Shown: in pieces, positions 18,617 to 29,516 of the stretch
Layout: each line of letters begins with the position of its first letter
Numbering within the stretch: position 1 is the first letter of the stretch
Origin: Chryseobacterium sp. GVT01B
GTDB taxonomy: Bacteria; Bacteroidota; Bacteroidia; Flavobacteriales; Weeksellaceae
Length of the DNA stretch: 64,000 bases
Assembly: GCF_019970045.1 (NCBI RefSeq)
Contig: NZ_JAHXYI010000005.1
Coordinates: forward strand, 186,001 to 250,000
Direction: 5' to 3'
Translations under genes and position numbers: made by a program
The notes under the pieces: generated by a model
Databases searched by the model: none
What the model was told of the DNA's origin: nothing
The model's input: only the letters and a program-made list of their open reading frames with translations

Positions 18617-18647
18617 TACTGTTAATTTTAAATAATAAATTTTTGTT

Positions 18648-20570
18648 TTATTTTTTTATTAAACTAATCACCTGATTTTCCGTTTCAGAGATCGTTTTCC
18701 AGATTTGTTTAAAAAACGGGTAATATTCTTTAGGATAATTTTGGCTAGCAACACCTATTTTTGAAGTAATTATTATTTTATTACCAAGTGTTTCAACCTT
18801 GTATAAAAAAGATATTTCCTGATCATCTGTAGCAATCTTTTTATCTTTTGGAAGACTCAAAACTTTATAATTTTCAGGAATTTCCAATTCTATTCTTTTT
18901 TCTTTATTAAAAGCTGAAATAAAATCAATTTGATGTTTTCTTTCATGGGACTGATCAAACAATTCCTTTTCAGCATTTAAAAACATGATTGGGTTGATTA
19001 CTATTTTGTCTCCAATTATATCCATCAGATTCGTATCGGAAAATGTCATCTGAGTCTCAAAATCACCATTGGCCAAGAGCTTTGGTTCCACATTTTTACC
19101 ATCTATATTATATTGCAGCGGAAACGCTTGTTTATATTTATCCTTACTTATATCAAATTCATCATAAGAGTTTATTGCATACATCCCGCTATCCTTTTGT
19201 GTGAATATTCCTTTCACTAAAGAGTTTTCCAGGTCTATGCCGGCTTTAATAGTCATCTCTTTTTTACTTATATTAGTATTGGAGAATGAAAGAGAGGTTC
19301 CTTTTTTTCCTTCCAGCAAAATTCCGAAATCATTCCAATCCCTCTCCGGTAAAATATTCACCTTAGAATTAAAGGAAGTCGCATCATAAAAATAAATCTG
19401 ATTATTAATTTTAACTGATGTTAATACAAAATTCAAATTATTAACATTAGGCGAAATAATATTTAAAATACCATTATCAACTGTAGAAATCAAAAGAGGA
19501 TTAGCTTCAATTCCGGCATCTCTTAAAAGCATGATCAAAAGAAGATTAATATCTGCACTATTTCCAGATTTTGTTTTTATAAGTTGTCTTAAGCTTTGGG
19601 AGGCCATTATTCCCGTCTTCTCGTTCCACTTATAATTTTCTTTGACAAAATTGAAAATTCTATCTGCTCTTCCTAAAGGATCATAATATGTCTTAATATT
19701 CTCAGGAAGAACATCTTTCACATTACCTCTTAAAAAACTTCCAAAATCATCAAAGTTATAAAGCTTTTCTGCAAGACTGTTCCAATCTTTAAACTCACTA
19801 TAGGTAAAATACTTGGTTGAAAATCTTTTAAGTTCAGGTTTAATTTTCCCCCTGAATCTATCCAAATCTTTTACATATTTTTCCTTCTGAATAGATTTCA
19901 TATCCGAATATCCGAATCTGAAAACATTATATAAAGCTCCTAAACGATCCTCAGTAGTGGAGACATGATATTTTGGTTTGATAACGTTTCCTGTACTATT
20001 GAAAGAATAAGTAATAGGCTCGTCTGGGTATTCCAAATTATATTCCTGATAAACAACGGGAATATTATACTCCAGAAAATATACAGGATTGGATATATTC
20101 TTACTTGTCACTTTATAGCTGTATTCTATCACAGATCCGTCTGAAATATTAGGTAAGGCAAGCTTATAAATATTTATTCCTTTTGTAAAATTCTCTTTTA
20201 ATTGCTCTTTTTTATCAATTAAGATTTTTTCGACTTTATTATCGGATAAATTATATATTCTGACTTCAAACTTACTCAGAGATTCATCGGTAAGAAGAGG
20301 GATACTTATATTAAGCCAATCTTCGGAACGCTTTTTATCATAGATTTTAATTTTTGAATACCATTCTTTCTCCAAAGAATTATCATTCATGATATTATAT
20401 CGAACACTATTGTAGAGAATCTCAGCAGGAGCATCTTTTTCTATCAGTGAGTTAGCTTTCTTAAGATCAGCTTCATCAAAGACAGGTGGAGAGAGGAATT
20501 TATGTTGTGTAAAAAATACATTAAACACAAGACAACTCACTGCTACAGTAATTTTAGTATTAATTTTCAT
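18648..20570 (-). CDS. DUF3857/transglutaminase-like protein, paralog A2, catalytic Cys lost
   Basis: A 640-residue exported paralog of the 14787-16721 protein: both begin (F)LxPPxFxxADLxKxxSL and share the block APAEILYxS, YDKxxxEDWLN and the C-terminus YPKEYYPxFKQIW. The core reads KSGNSADINLLLIMLL where an active enzyme has a Cys, so it too lacks the nucleophile. It heads the three-gene cluster; 9 bases upstream lies the relic of a B-type paralog (20580-20678). Base composition is even more AT-rich than in A1, consistent with relaxed or faster evolution. Confidence 0.86.
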   Translation of the reverse strand: MKINTKITVAVSCLVFNVFFTQHKFLSPPVFDEADLKKANSLIEKDAPAEILYNSVRYNIMNDNSLEKEWYSKIKIYDKKRSEDWLNISIPLLTDESLSKFEVRIYNLSDNKVEKILIDKKEQLKENFTKGINIYKLALPNISDGSVIEYSYKVTSKNISNPVYFLEYNIPVVYQEYNLEYPDEPITYSFNSTGNVIKPKYHVSTTEDRLGALYNVFRFGYSDMKSIQKEKYVKDLDRFRGKIKPELKRFSTKYFTYSEFKDWNSLAEKLYNFDDFGSFLRGNVKDVLPENIKTYYDPLGRADRIFNFVKENYKWNEKTGIMASQSLRQLIKTKSGNSADINLLLIMLLRDAGIEANPLLISTVDNGILNIISPNVNNLNFVLTSVKINNQIYFYDATSFNSKVNILPERDWNDFGILLEGKKGTSLSFSNTNISKKEMTIKAGIDLENSLVKGIFTQKDSGMYAINSYDEFDISKDKYKQAFPLQYNIDGKNVEPKLLANGDFETQMTFSDTNLMDIIGDKIVINPIMFLNAEKELFDQSHERKHQIDFISAFNKEKRIELEIPENYKVLSLPKDKKIATDDQEISFLYKVETLGNKIIITSKIGVASQNYPKEYYPFFKQIWKTISETENQVISLIKK

Positions 20571-20579
20571 GGAATGTTA

Positions 20580-20678
20580 TTATTTTTTGGAATTCTCAGG
20601 AATTGCAGAAGCAGGATAGCTTTGTGCAAAATGTAATGAGGCAACAGATAAAGCCCCAAGAACTAATATTTTCATCAT
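20580..20678 (-). pseudogene. Relic of a second B-type DUF3857 gene (N-terminal 32 codons)
   Basis: The frame encodes MMKILVLGALSVASLHFAQ then SYPASAIPENSKK and stops. It matches the first 32 residues of paralog B (16724-18616), which begins MMKFLILGALSTASLYFAQ, at nearly every position, and then breaks off in a TAA right before the start region of A2. The DNA is also clearly homologous (compare 18530-18615). It is the remainder of a fourth gene that was lost by deletion. Whether the short signal-peptide ORF is still translated is unknown. Confidence 0.85.
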
Positions 20679-20735
20679 AGTTATTAAAATCAAGCAAAAA
20701 TAAGAAAATCTTAATAACTGTTAAAAAAAATATAA

Positions 20736-20759
20736 AAGGCTTCAACATTGTGAAGCCTT
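20736..20759 (-). terminator. Terminator after the 48-codon ORF
   Basis: Perfect stem aaggcttca/tgaagcctt followed by a T-rich tract on the minus strand, 4 bases after the stop of the small ORF. Confidence 0.8.
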
Positions 20760-20763
20760 AAAC

Positions 20764-20910
20764 CTAATACTTAAAAGGTACTTTTTTGATGTACCTATAA
20801 GGATATGAACACATTATCAACTTTTCATTATTAAGATTCTGAAAAGTTAAAACAGAATATTTATACTCATTCCAGATATTTATTCTGTGCATGAAGGGAT
20901 AAAACTTCAT
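20764..20910 (-). CDS. Small ORF, 48 residues, unknown function
   Basis: The ORF starts MKFYPFMHRINIWNEYKY and ends SYPYRYIKKVPFKY. It is basic, Tyr- and Asn-rich and has no signal peptide or membrane helix. It has the parts of a real transcription unit: a TAAATTTG -7 element 13 bases upstream of the ATG, an in-frame stop just before the start, and a strong terminator 4 bases after its stop. It could be a small protein gene, a gene relic, or the unit could be an sRNA. No family is recognised. Confidence 0.45.
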   Translation of the reverse strand: MKFYPFMHRINIWNEYKYSVLTFQNLNNEKLIMCSYPYRYIKKVPFKY

Positions 20911-20923
20911 ATTGTCTGCGTTT

Positions 20924-20931
20924 CAAATTTA
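20924..20931 (-). promoter_or_regulatory. Promoter -7 element of the small ORF
   Basis: TAAATTTG on the minus strand matches TAnnTTTG; transcription would begin a few bases before the ATG at 20910. Confidence 0.5.
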
Positions 20932-20962
20932 AAATAAATTATGATTCGTATAATTCAAAAGC

Positions 20963-21002
20963 TGTAGAATTAATAATAAGCAGAAGTACAATTAATTCTA
21001 CA
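20963..21002. repeat. 12-bp inverted repeat
   Basis: tgtagaattaat (20963-20974) and attaattctaca (20991-21002) are perfect inverted copies around 16 bases. It lies between the DUF5684 gene's terminator and the small ORF. It could be an operator for the small transcription unit or an AT-rich hairpin. The rest of 20932-21057 holds no gene. Confidence 0.6.
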
Positions 21003-21012
21003 ATCCATAAAA

Positions 21013-21036
21013 AAAGACCTCATTTCTGAAGTCTTT
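21013..21036 (-). terminator. Terminator of the DUF5684 gene
   Basis: Stem built from aaagacctca and tgaagtcttt (one mismatch) with seven T downstream on the minus strand. Confidence 0.7.
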
Positions 21037-21057
21037 AAGTTTTTCATTTACTTTTTT

Positions 21058-21480
21058 TTAATCATTTGGAACCAGTTTACTATCATACTGATCACTGCCA
21101 AGCCCCAATACCGGAATAAAGATAAACCCAAAAAGAAGAATCAGAATGGTGTACAGAGGAGTTTCTTTGGCAAAACCTTTGGCTAGTCTGTCATATACAA
21201 CCCAGCATGCATAGATGTTTACCAACGGAATAAAGAACAGAATAATCCACCATATTGGCTTTTTCACGATCTCCAGCAATACTATTGAATTATAAATCGG
21301 GATAAAAGCGGCCCAGGCATCTTGTCTTCCTGCTTTCTGAAAGATTTTGTACATGCAGTATCCATAAAAGATATAGCACAGTAAGCCGAAGAACATTGTT
21401 CCGATCCCTAATCCTGCAGCGGCTGCTCCAGACACTGCATCTGCCCCATTGTAAGGGTCTGTTTGTAAAAGAGTTAACAT
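21058..21480 (-). CDS. DUF5684-type membrane protein
   Basis: A 140-residue protein with four hydrophobic helices. The second half of helix 1 and the loop KIFQKAGRQDAWAAFIPIYNSIVLLEIVKKP (spread over about 43-73), then PLVNIYACWVVYDRLAKGFAK, are typical of the DUF5684 family, often annotated near signal peptidase I or as a fused domain of it. The function is unknown. Single gene downstream of gyrB but separated from it by gyrB's terminator. Confidence 0.78.
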   Translation of the reverse strand: MLTLLQTDPYNGADAVSGAAAAGLGIGTMFFGLLCYIFYGYCMYKIFQKAGRQDAWAAFIPIYNSIVLLEIVKKPIWWIILFFIPLVNIYACWVVYDRLAKGFAKETPLYTILILLFGFIFIPVLGLGSDQYDSKLVPND

Positions 21481-21511
21481 ATTATTGTTTTTTTGGTTTA
21501 TCCAAATATAA

Positions 21512-21545
21512 AAAAAGCTTCTAAATAATTAGAAGCTTTTTTTAT
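21512..21545 (-). terminator. Terminator of gyrB
   Basis: Perfect stem aaaaaagcttcta/tagaagctttttt with a 6-base loop and T-run on the minus strand. Confidence 0.9.
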
Positions 21546-21562
21546 TATATTTTTAAAAAGGT

Positions 21563-23566
<2,004 letters not shown>

Positions 23567-23730
23567 TTAAAAAGTGTCAAAAAAATGTAGAGTTTTCTTA
23601 TTGAAAACATAAGGAATTGTAATCCATAAAAGAATCAAAATTAATCTGTATTCCTGAAATATCAACTGTTTTAAATCATACTCAACATCAATAATTTATG
23701 CGTAAATTTATTTACTGAAAAGTTGATATT

Positions 23731-25074
23731 ATGGATGATTTTATTGCTGCCCGTGCCCAGATGGCACTTTCTCTGGGCTTTCATATCATATTCTCCTGTG
23801 TGGGTATGGTGATGCCTTTTCTGATGGCTTTTGCCCATTGGAAATACCTTAAAACCAATAATGAAGTATACAAAGGACTTACAAAAGCATGGAGCAAAGG
23901 TGTAGCCATCCTTTTTGCTACCGGAGCTGTTTCTGGAACAATGCTTTCTTTTGAGCTGGGACTTTTATGGCCCGGTTTTATGAAACATGCAGGTCCTATT
24001 TTCGGAATGCCTTTTTCACTGGAGGGAACAGCCTTTTTCATTGAGGCTATTGCCATCGGGTTCTTTTTATATGGTTGGGAAAGATTCAACAAATGGTTTC
24101 ACTGGTTCTGCGGATTTCTTGTAGGAGTAAGCGGGCTTGCTTCGGGAATTCTTGTAGTAGCGGCTAATTCATGGATGAATTCTCCAACGGGTTTTGATTA
24201 TATTAATGGACAGTATCTTAATATAGATCCTATTAAAGCAATGTTCAACGATGCATGGTTTCCACAGGCTCTTCACATGACTGTTGCTGCATTTTGTGCC
24301 ACAGGATTTGCGGTAGCCGGAGTACATGCCTTTATGATCATGCGAAAAAGAAATATTGAATTTCATACCAAAGCGTTTAGAATTGCGGTAGGTTTTGCTC
24401 TTATCGGAGCATTCGGAGCGCCTTTAAGCGGTGATGTTGCGGCAAAATCGGTAGCAGAAAGACAACCGATAAAACTGGCTGCTATGGAAGCTCATTTTGA
24501 AACTGAAAAAGGAGCTTCATTTATTGTTGGGGGAATTCCTGATGAAGACAAAGAAGAAGTGAAATATGCGGTGAAAATCCCAAAAGTTTTAAGTTTTCTG
24601 GTGAGTAATGATTTTAATGCTGAAGTAAAAGGTCTTAAGGATTTCCCGAGAGATGAATGGCCTCCGATTGCGGTTGTTCATTATGCTTTTCAGATCATGA
24701 TCTTTTTCGGAGTGGTGATGATAATTATTGGAGTTATTTATTTATATTCTTTTTTCTTCAGAAAGGAATGGCTGAATAAAAACTGGCTGTTAAAGACCTT
24801 TTTAATTGCAACTCCTTTTGGATATATTGCCCTGGAAGCAGGATGGACTGTGACGGAAGTGGGAAGACAGCCGTGGATTATTTACGGAATTATGAGAACA
24901 GTAGATGCTGTTACCCCAATGCCTGGAATACAGTATTCCTTCTACTTCTTTACTGCAATTTTCATATCATTATCAATGATTCTTATCTTCCTTTTAAGAA
25001 GACAGATTCAAATGGTACCGAAACTTTACGATCCTACCGACCCTCAGCTTAACGATAAAAACAAAAAATCATGA
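23731..25074 (+). CDS. cydA: Cytochrome bd quinol oxidase subunit I
   Basis: Inner-membrane oxidase subunit of 447 residues. It carries the early His of LGFHIIFSCVGM (axial ligand of a haem, about residue 18), the Q-loop region and the strongly conserved GRQPWIIYGIMRT block near residues 375-387. The Q-loop is short, as in most non-enterobacterial bd oxidases. It oxidises quinol (menaquinol is expected, see ubiE) and reduces oxygen with high affinity. It overlaps cydB by 4 bases (ATGA) and forms an operon with it. Confidence 0.96.
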   Translation: MDDFIAARAQMALSLGFHIIFSCVGMVMPFLMAFAHWKYLKTNNEVYKGLTKAWSKGVAILFATGAVSGTMLSFELGLLWPGFMKHAGPIFGMPFSLEGTAFFIEAIAIGFFLYGWERFNKWFHWFCGFLVGVSGLASGILVVAANSWMNSPTGFDYINGQYLNIDPIKAMFNDAWFPQALHMTVAAFCATGFAVAGVHAFMIMRKRNIEFHTKAFRIAVGFALIGAFGAPLSGDVAAKSVAERQPIKLAAMEAHFETEKGASFIVGGIPDEDKEEVKYAVKIPKVLSFLVSNDFNAEVKGLKDFPRDEWPPIAVVHYAFQIMIFFGVVMIIIGVIYLYSFFFRKEWLNKNWLLKTFLIATPFGYIALEAGWTVTEVGRQPWIIYGIMRTVDAVTPMPGIQYSFYFFTAIFISLSMILIFLLRRQIQMVPKLYDPTDPQLNDKNKKS

Positions 25075-26075
25075 TCTACGTTGTTATAGGTTTTCTCTGG
25101 CTTTCCATCTGTCTTTATATTATTCTGGGAGGGGCCGATTTCGGAGCTGGTATTGTAGAGCTTTTCAGTAATAAAAAAGCCAGACATAAGACTCAGGAAA
25201 TCATGTATGAATCTATTGCTCCTGTATGGGAAGCCAATCATATGTGGCTGATCATCGCAATTGTGATTCTCTTTGTAGGGTTTCCCGAAATCTATACCAC
25301 CATGTCTACCTATCTTCATATTCCTTTGGTATTGATGCTGGTAGGAATTATTGCAAGGGGAACGGCATTTACTTTCAGACACTATGATGCTGTGAAAGAC
25401 AACTGGCAGGTTTTATACACCCAGATTTTCTATTACGCGAGTCTTTTAACACCTTTCTTTTTAGGATTAATAGCTGCTGCAACTGTTTCCCATTCTATCA
25501 ATCCTGACGCGGTAAGTTTTGTGGATTTATATATTTTTAGCTGGCTGAACTGGTTTGGAGTTTCTGTGGGGCTATTCACTGTAGCATTGTGCGCTTATCT
25601 TGCTTCTATCTTTTCATTAAGAGAGACCCGTGATAAAGCAGATCTTTTGCTGATGATAAGAAAGTCCAAGCAAACGATGATCTTTGTTGTCATTACCGGA
25701 ATATTAGTGTTTTTAACAGCTTATATTTCAGATATTCCTCTTTTGATGTGGGTCTTTTCAAAACCTTTGGGAATTATGGCAATCGCTTTTGCTACCATTG
25801 CATTATTGCTTATTCTAAGAGCGTTGAACCGACAAAAACTGCTTCCGGTACGTGCGTTGGCAGGATTTCAGATGGTCATGATTTTAGTAGCTGCAACGTA
25901 TCAGCATAATCCGAATATTATTTTGTTAGGAAACGGACAGCATCTTTCATTACTGGAACATATGGCTCCTGAAAAAACCATTGCCGCATTGGGATGGGCT
26001 TTAATGCTGGGTTCATTATTTATTCTTCCTTTTTTATTTTATCTGATGGCATCGTTCAGTAAACTGAGAAAATAA
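25071..26075 (+). CDS. cydB: Cytochrome bd quinol oxidase subunit II
   Basis: Partner of CydA, 334 residues with eight or nine membrane helices. The N-terminus has the family signature LGGADFGAGIVELFS (about 20-34) and the EANHMWLIIAIVILFVGFPE block (about 58-77). No CydX-like small protein is apparent after it. The next gene starts 5 bases downstream, so it probably shares the transcript. Confidence 0.96.
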   Translation: MIYVVIGFLWLSICLYIILGGADFGAGIVELFSNKKARHKTQEIMYESIAPVWEANHMWLIIAIVILFVGFPEIYTTMSTYLHIPLVLMLVGIIARGTAFTFRHYDAVKDNWQVLYTQIFYYASLLTPFFLGLIAAATVSHSINPDAVSFVDLYIFSWLNWFGVSVGLFTVALCAYLASIFSLRETRDKADLLLMIRKSKQTMIFVVITGILVFLTAYISDIPLLMWVFSKPLGIMAIAFATIALLLILRALNRQKLLPVRALAGFQMVMILVAATYQHNPNIILLGNGQHLSLLEHMAPEKTIAALGWALMLGSLFILPFLFYLMASFSKLRK

Positions 26076-26080
26076 TAGAT

Positions 26081-26596
26081 ATGCCAAATTACAAGGATAA
26101 AACAGAACTTATTGAAGAGCTGAAGAAAAGATTCCAGCTTTACGATCAGGAATTTGATGATATTAAAGAAGACGAAAAAGACCTTCTGCAATCCGGAGTT
26201 GATAAAACTCCATCACAAAACATTTCTTATCAGCTGGGCTGGACTCACCTGCTTTTGCAATGGGAGTCTGATGAAAAAAAGGGAATTGATGTTAAAACAC
26301 CTACTCCTGAATATAAATGGAATAACCTGAAGGGATTATATCAGTCATTTTATGACCAATACGGATCTTATAGCTTACAAGAACAAAGAACATTATTACA
26401 AAATCAGGTGAATGAAATTATTGCATGGATAGAAAGCCTTGATGATGATACATTATTTATTCCCGGAAAAAGAAAATGGGCCACAACTCCTGCTCAGTGG
26501 CCTGTCTGGAAATGGATTCATATTAATACCATAGCTCCGTTTAAAAACTTCAGAACACAGCTTCGGAAATGGAAAAAAGAAAAAGGTACAGAATAG
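26081..26596 (+). CDS. ClbS/DfsB-family four-helix bundle protein
   Basis: Soluble 171-residue protein of the DinB-like four-helix superfamily. The stretch NISYQLGWTHLLLQWE (about 47-62) and the end RKWATTPAQWPVWKWIHINTIAPFKNFRTQLRKWKK fit the ClbS/DfsB group, named for the colibactin self-protection protein ClbS (a cyclopropane hydrolase). No toxin cluster is present here, so the substrate is not known. It directly follows cydAB with a 5-base gap; its stop lies inside the terminator stem. Confidence 0.82.
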   Translation: MPNYKDKTELIEELKKRFQLYDQEFDDIKEDEKDLLQSGVDKTPSQNISYQLGWTHLLLQWESDEKKGIDVKTPTPEYKWNNLKGLYQSFYDQYGSYSLQEQRTLLQNQVNEIIAWIESLDDDTLFIPGKRKWATTPAQWPVWKWIHINTIAPFKNFRTQLRKWKKEKGTE

Positions 26597-26609
26597 CTCT
26601 GTACCTTTT
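26581..26609. terminator. Bidirectional terminator between ClbS-like gene and lysS
   Basis: Perfect 12-bp stem (26581-26592 with 26598-26609); T-rich on both sides, between convergent genes. Confidence 0.85.
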
Positions 26610-26632
26610 ATATTTATATCTTCTGAAAAATC

Positions 26633-28330
26633 TTAAGCCAATTTCATCAAAAGATTTTCGTCAATCTTCTCTACTTTCACAATATTGTTCTTTGTAAGAG
26701 TTTTGGAGGCTTTATCCCATTTTTTACCGGATAGCTGGCTTCTTTCTTTTACTTCAGCTAAAGACATTGCTTCTTCCTGAGAGTTAAGGATTTCAAGGAT
26801 TACTTTTTCATCTTCTCCCAATTCAATCTGTGGAACCGCTTTTTCAGGTCTCATCTGAGGGAAGAATAATACTTCCTGGATAGACGCATTATTCGTTAAG
26901 AACATGATTAATCTGTCCATACCGATTCCTAACCCCGAAGTTGGCGGCATTCCATATTCCAATGCTCTTAAGAAGTCCTGATCGATGAACATTGCCTCGT
27001 CGTCTCCTCTTTCAGATAAAGTCATCTGTGCTTCAAAACGCTCTCTCTGATCGATAGGATCATTAAGCTCTGAATACGCATTGGCAATTTCTTTACCACA
27101 TACCATTAATTCAAAACGTTCTGTTAAGCCTTCTTTGCTTCTGTGTTTCTTTGTCAGTGGAGACATTTCGATCGGATAATCTGTAATGAATGTCGGTTGA
27201 ATAAAGTTTCCTTCACATTTCTCACCGAAGATCTCATCAATTAATTTTCCTTTCCCCATCGTCTCGTTTACTTCAATACCGATAGACTTGGCAAAATCGT
27301 ATAATTCCTTCTCAGTTTTTCCTGTAATATCGAATCCTGTATATTTCAGGATCGCTTCTGTCATGGAAACTCTTGGGTAAGGAGCTTTCCAGTTGATCGT
27401 ATGTTCACCAAAAGTAGATTCTGAATTTCCATTCACCTGAGTGGCACAGAATTCCAATAATTTCTCAGTGAAATCCATCATCCAGTTGTAGTCTTTGTAT
27501 GCTACATAGATCTCCATTGCGGTAAACTCAGGGTTATGTGTTCTGTCCATCCCTTCATTTCTGAAGTTTTTAGAGAACTCATATACTCCGTCAAAACCAC
27601 CTACGATCAATCTTTTCAGGTATAATTCGTTGGCAATTCTTAAATATAATGGGATATCTAATGCATTGTGGTGCGTGATAAACGGTTTTGCTGCAGCTCC
27701 ACCAGGAATTGACTGTAAAATAGGAGTTTCTACTTCAAAATAACCCGCATCGTTGAAGAATGTTCTCATGGCATTGAACAATTTTGTTCTTTTTACGAAA
27801 ATTTCTTTAACCTGAGGGTTTACCGTTAAATCTACATAACGCTGTCTGTATCTTAATTCAGGATCTGTAAAACCGTCATGTACAATACCGTTTTCGTCGG
27901 TTTTAGCCTGAGGAAGAGGACGCAAAGCCTTTGTAAGAAGTGTAAAGTTCTTTACTAAAACCGTCATTTCTCCTACCTGCGTAGTAAACAATTCTCCTTC
28001 GATACCGATAATATCACCGATATCCAAAAGGTGTTTGTATACTTCATTATATAGTTCTTTATCTTCACCCGGACAGATCTCGTCTCTGTTGAAGTAAACC
28101 TGGATTTTTCCTTTAGAATCCTGCAATTCTGCGAAAGAAGCCTTCCCCTGAATTCTGCGGGACATCAATCTACCAGCGATCTTCACCTGTTTACTTTCAG
28201 AAAAGTCCTGTTTTATAGATTCTGTAGTATCTGTAATGGTATACTCATCCGCAGGGAACGCATTAATCCCCATTTCAGTAAGCTTATTCAGCTTTTCTCT
28301 TCTAATGATTTCTTGTTCTGATAATTGCAT
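26633..28330 (-). CDS. lysS: Lysyl-tRNA synthetase, class II
   Basis: Charges tRNA-Lys. The 565-residue protein has the N-terminal OB-fold anticodon-binding domain (about 50-150) and class II motifs: motif 1 in FNAMRTFFNDAGYFEVETPIL, motif 2 with FRNEGMDRTHNPEFTAMEIY, and motif 3 with GLGIGMDRLIM. It is about 65 residues longer than E. coli LysS, with a C-terminal extension that looks like a small helix-turn-helix domain (from about residue 500). This extension appears usual in Bacteroidota, from memory. Single gene. Confidence 0.96.
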   Translation of the reverse strand: MQLSEQEIIRREKLNKLTEMGINAFPADEYTITDTTESIKQDFSESKQVKIAGRLMSRRIQGKASFAELQDSKGKIQVYFNRDEICPGEDKELYNEVYKHLLDIGDIIGIEGELFTTQVGEMTVLVKNFTLLTKALRPLPQAKTDENGIVHDGFTDPELRYRQRYVDLTVNPQVKEIFVKRTKLFNAMRTFFNDAGYFEVETPILQSIPGGAAAKPFITHHNALDIPLYLRIANELYLKRLIVGGFDGVYEFSKNFRNEGMDRTHNPEFTAMEIYVAYKDYNWMMDFTEKLLEFCATQVNGNSESTFGEHTINWKAPYPRVSMTEAILKYTGFDITGKTEKELYDFAKSIGIEVNETMGKGKLIDEIFGEKCEGNFIQPTFITDYPIEMSPLTKKHRSKEGLTERFELMVCGKEIANAYSELNDPIDQRERFEAQMTLSERGDDEAMFIDQDFLRALEYGMPPTSGLGIGMDRLIMFLTNNASIQEVLFFPQMRPEKAVPQIELGEDEKVILEILNSQEEAMSLAEVKERSQLSGKKWDKASKTLTKNNIVKVEKIDENLLMKLA

Positions 28331-28431
28331 TTCTTATTTTTCTAAAAGCGTACAAATTTAGGCATTTTTGACATGACCATCAATGGCTTTTTTCAGAAAT
28401 TTTAAAAAGTGAAGAGGAATGATGTTGAGAT

Positions 28432-28583
28432 TCGGGGTACGGGATATTGAGATACAGGATTCGGGATGCTGTCAATAGTGAATTTTGCTTCGCAAGCGAA
28501 TGGTGAGTTTTGATGGAAAATCAAGATAATGACAACCTAACAAAAACAGCAACAAAAAAACTAGCAACCAGAAACCTTGAACC
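28432..28583. repeat. Dispersed non-coding repeats between lysS and rlmF
   Basis: The ~250-bp gap holds no gene. It contains gattcgggatgc-type units like those at 7466 and a 29-bp segment (28473-28501) whose reverse complement recurs at 35015-35043 with 27 of 29 bases identical, then an acaacctaacaaaaa tract like the one at 33361 and ctagcaacc units. Confidence 0.7.
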
Positions 28584-29513
28584 TTAAATAAACCAGGTTG
28601 TTCTGTCTTTTTGAGGAATAAACGTCCACGCCAGCATTCTGCTTACCTTTTGTCCCTGAGCCATATCAATAGTTTTCACTTCTACAGCGTTTACTTTCTT
28701 TAAAAGACTGGTGAGCTTATTGAGGTTGTCTTTTTTGGAAACCAGACACGTGAACCAAAGAACCTGGGTTGAAAATAATGCACTTTCATTAATCATCTTA
28801 GTGATAAAAGCCAGTTCACCTCCTTCACACCAAAGTTCCGACTGCTGGCCGCTAAAGTTAAGAAGAGGTTTTGTTTTCTTTGATTTATTAAGATTTTTTG
28901 TTTTTCTGATATTTCCCTTCATTGCAGATTCTTCAGAATCATGAAAAGGTGGATTACACATGGTGAAGGTAAACCTATCATCAGGATTAATGATATTGGT
29001 AAAGATATGATCAGTATCAGGCTGACTTTTCAACTGAATAACAGAGATAAGGTCTTCATTTTGATCCAGAATATTTTGAGCATTTACCAAAGAATCCTGA
29101 TTGATATCTGTTCCCAGCATTTCCCAGTCATAAGCTTTGTTACTGATTAAAGGATATACAAGATTGGCTCCTGTTCCAATATCCAATCCTTTTACAGAAT
29201 TTCCTGTGGGAATTGCACTCAGCTGTTCAGCTAAAAGATCAGCAATATAATGTACATAATCTGCCCTTCCGGGAATTGGAGGACAAAGATTGGTGTCGGG
29301 AATATCCCAGCCTTTAATATGATAAAAATGTAAGAGTAAGGCTTTATTGAGCAGTTTCACCGCTTTTGGAATGCTGAAATTAATGGTAACCGTCTGATAA
29401 GCATTAACGAAAACAAAGTGTTTCAGTTCCGGCACACAAGAGATAAGCTCATCAAAATCATAGGGATTGCGATGCAGATTTCTTGTGTGCAGACTGGATT
29501 TTTCAGCGGACAT
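28584..29513 (-). CDS. rlmF: 23S rRNA (adenine(1618)-N(6))-methyltransferase RlmF
   Basis: SAM-dependent N6-adenine methyltransferase of 309 residues acting on 23S rRNA A1618. Visible are the start HTRNLHRNPYDFDELI typical for RlmF, the SAM motif VKGLDIGTGANLVYPLI (about 104-120), and the catalytic MCNPPFHDSEESA block (about 187-199; the NPPF motif of amino-methyltransferases). Length is normal. It follows the cytochrome c gene with a 3-base gap, so they are co-transcribed. Confidence 0.93.
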   Translation of the reverse strand: MSAEKSSLHTRNLHRNPYDFDELISCVPELKHFVFVNAYQTVTINFSIPKAVKLLNKALLLHFYHIKGWDIPDTNLCPPIPGRADYVHYIADLLAEQLSAIPTGNSVKGLDIGTGANLVYPLISNKAYDWEMLGTDINQDSLVNAQNILDQNEDLISVIQLKSQPDTDHIFTNIINPDDRFTFTMCNPPFHDSEESAMKGNIRKTKNLNKSKKTKPLLNFSGQQSELWCEGGELAFITKMINESALFSTQVLWFTCLVSKKDNLNKLTSLLKKVNAVEVKTIDMAQGQKVSRMLAWTFIPQKDRTTWFI

Positions 29514-29516
29514 ATT

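Noticed and set aside
20963..21002. Terminator reading of the 12-bp inverted repeat
   Set aside because: The stem is AT-only apart from few pairs, has a 16-base loop and no T-run directly after it; listed only as an inverted repeat.
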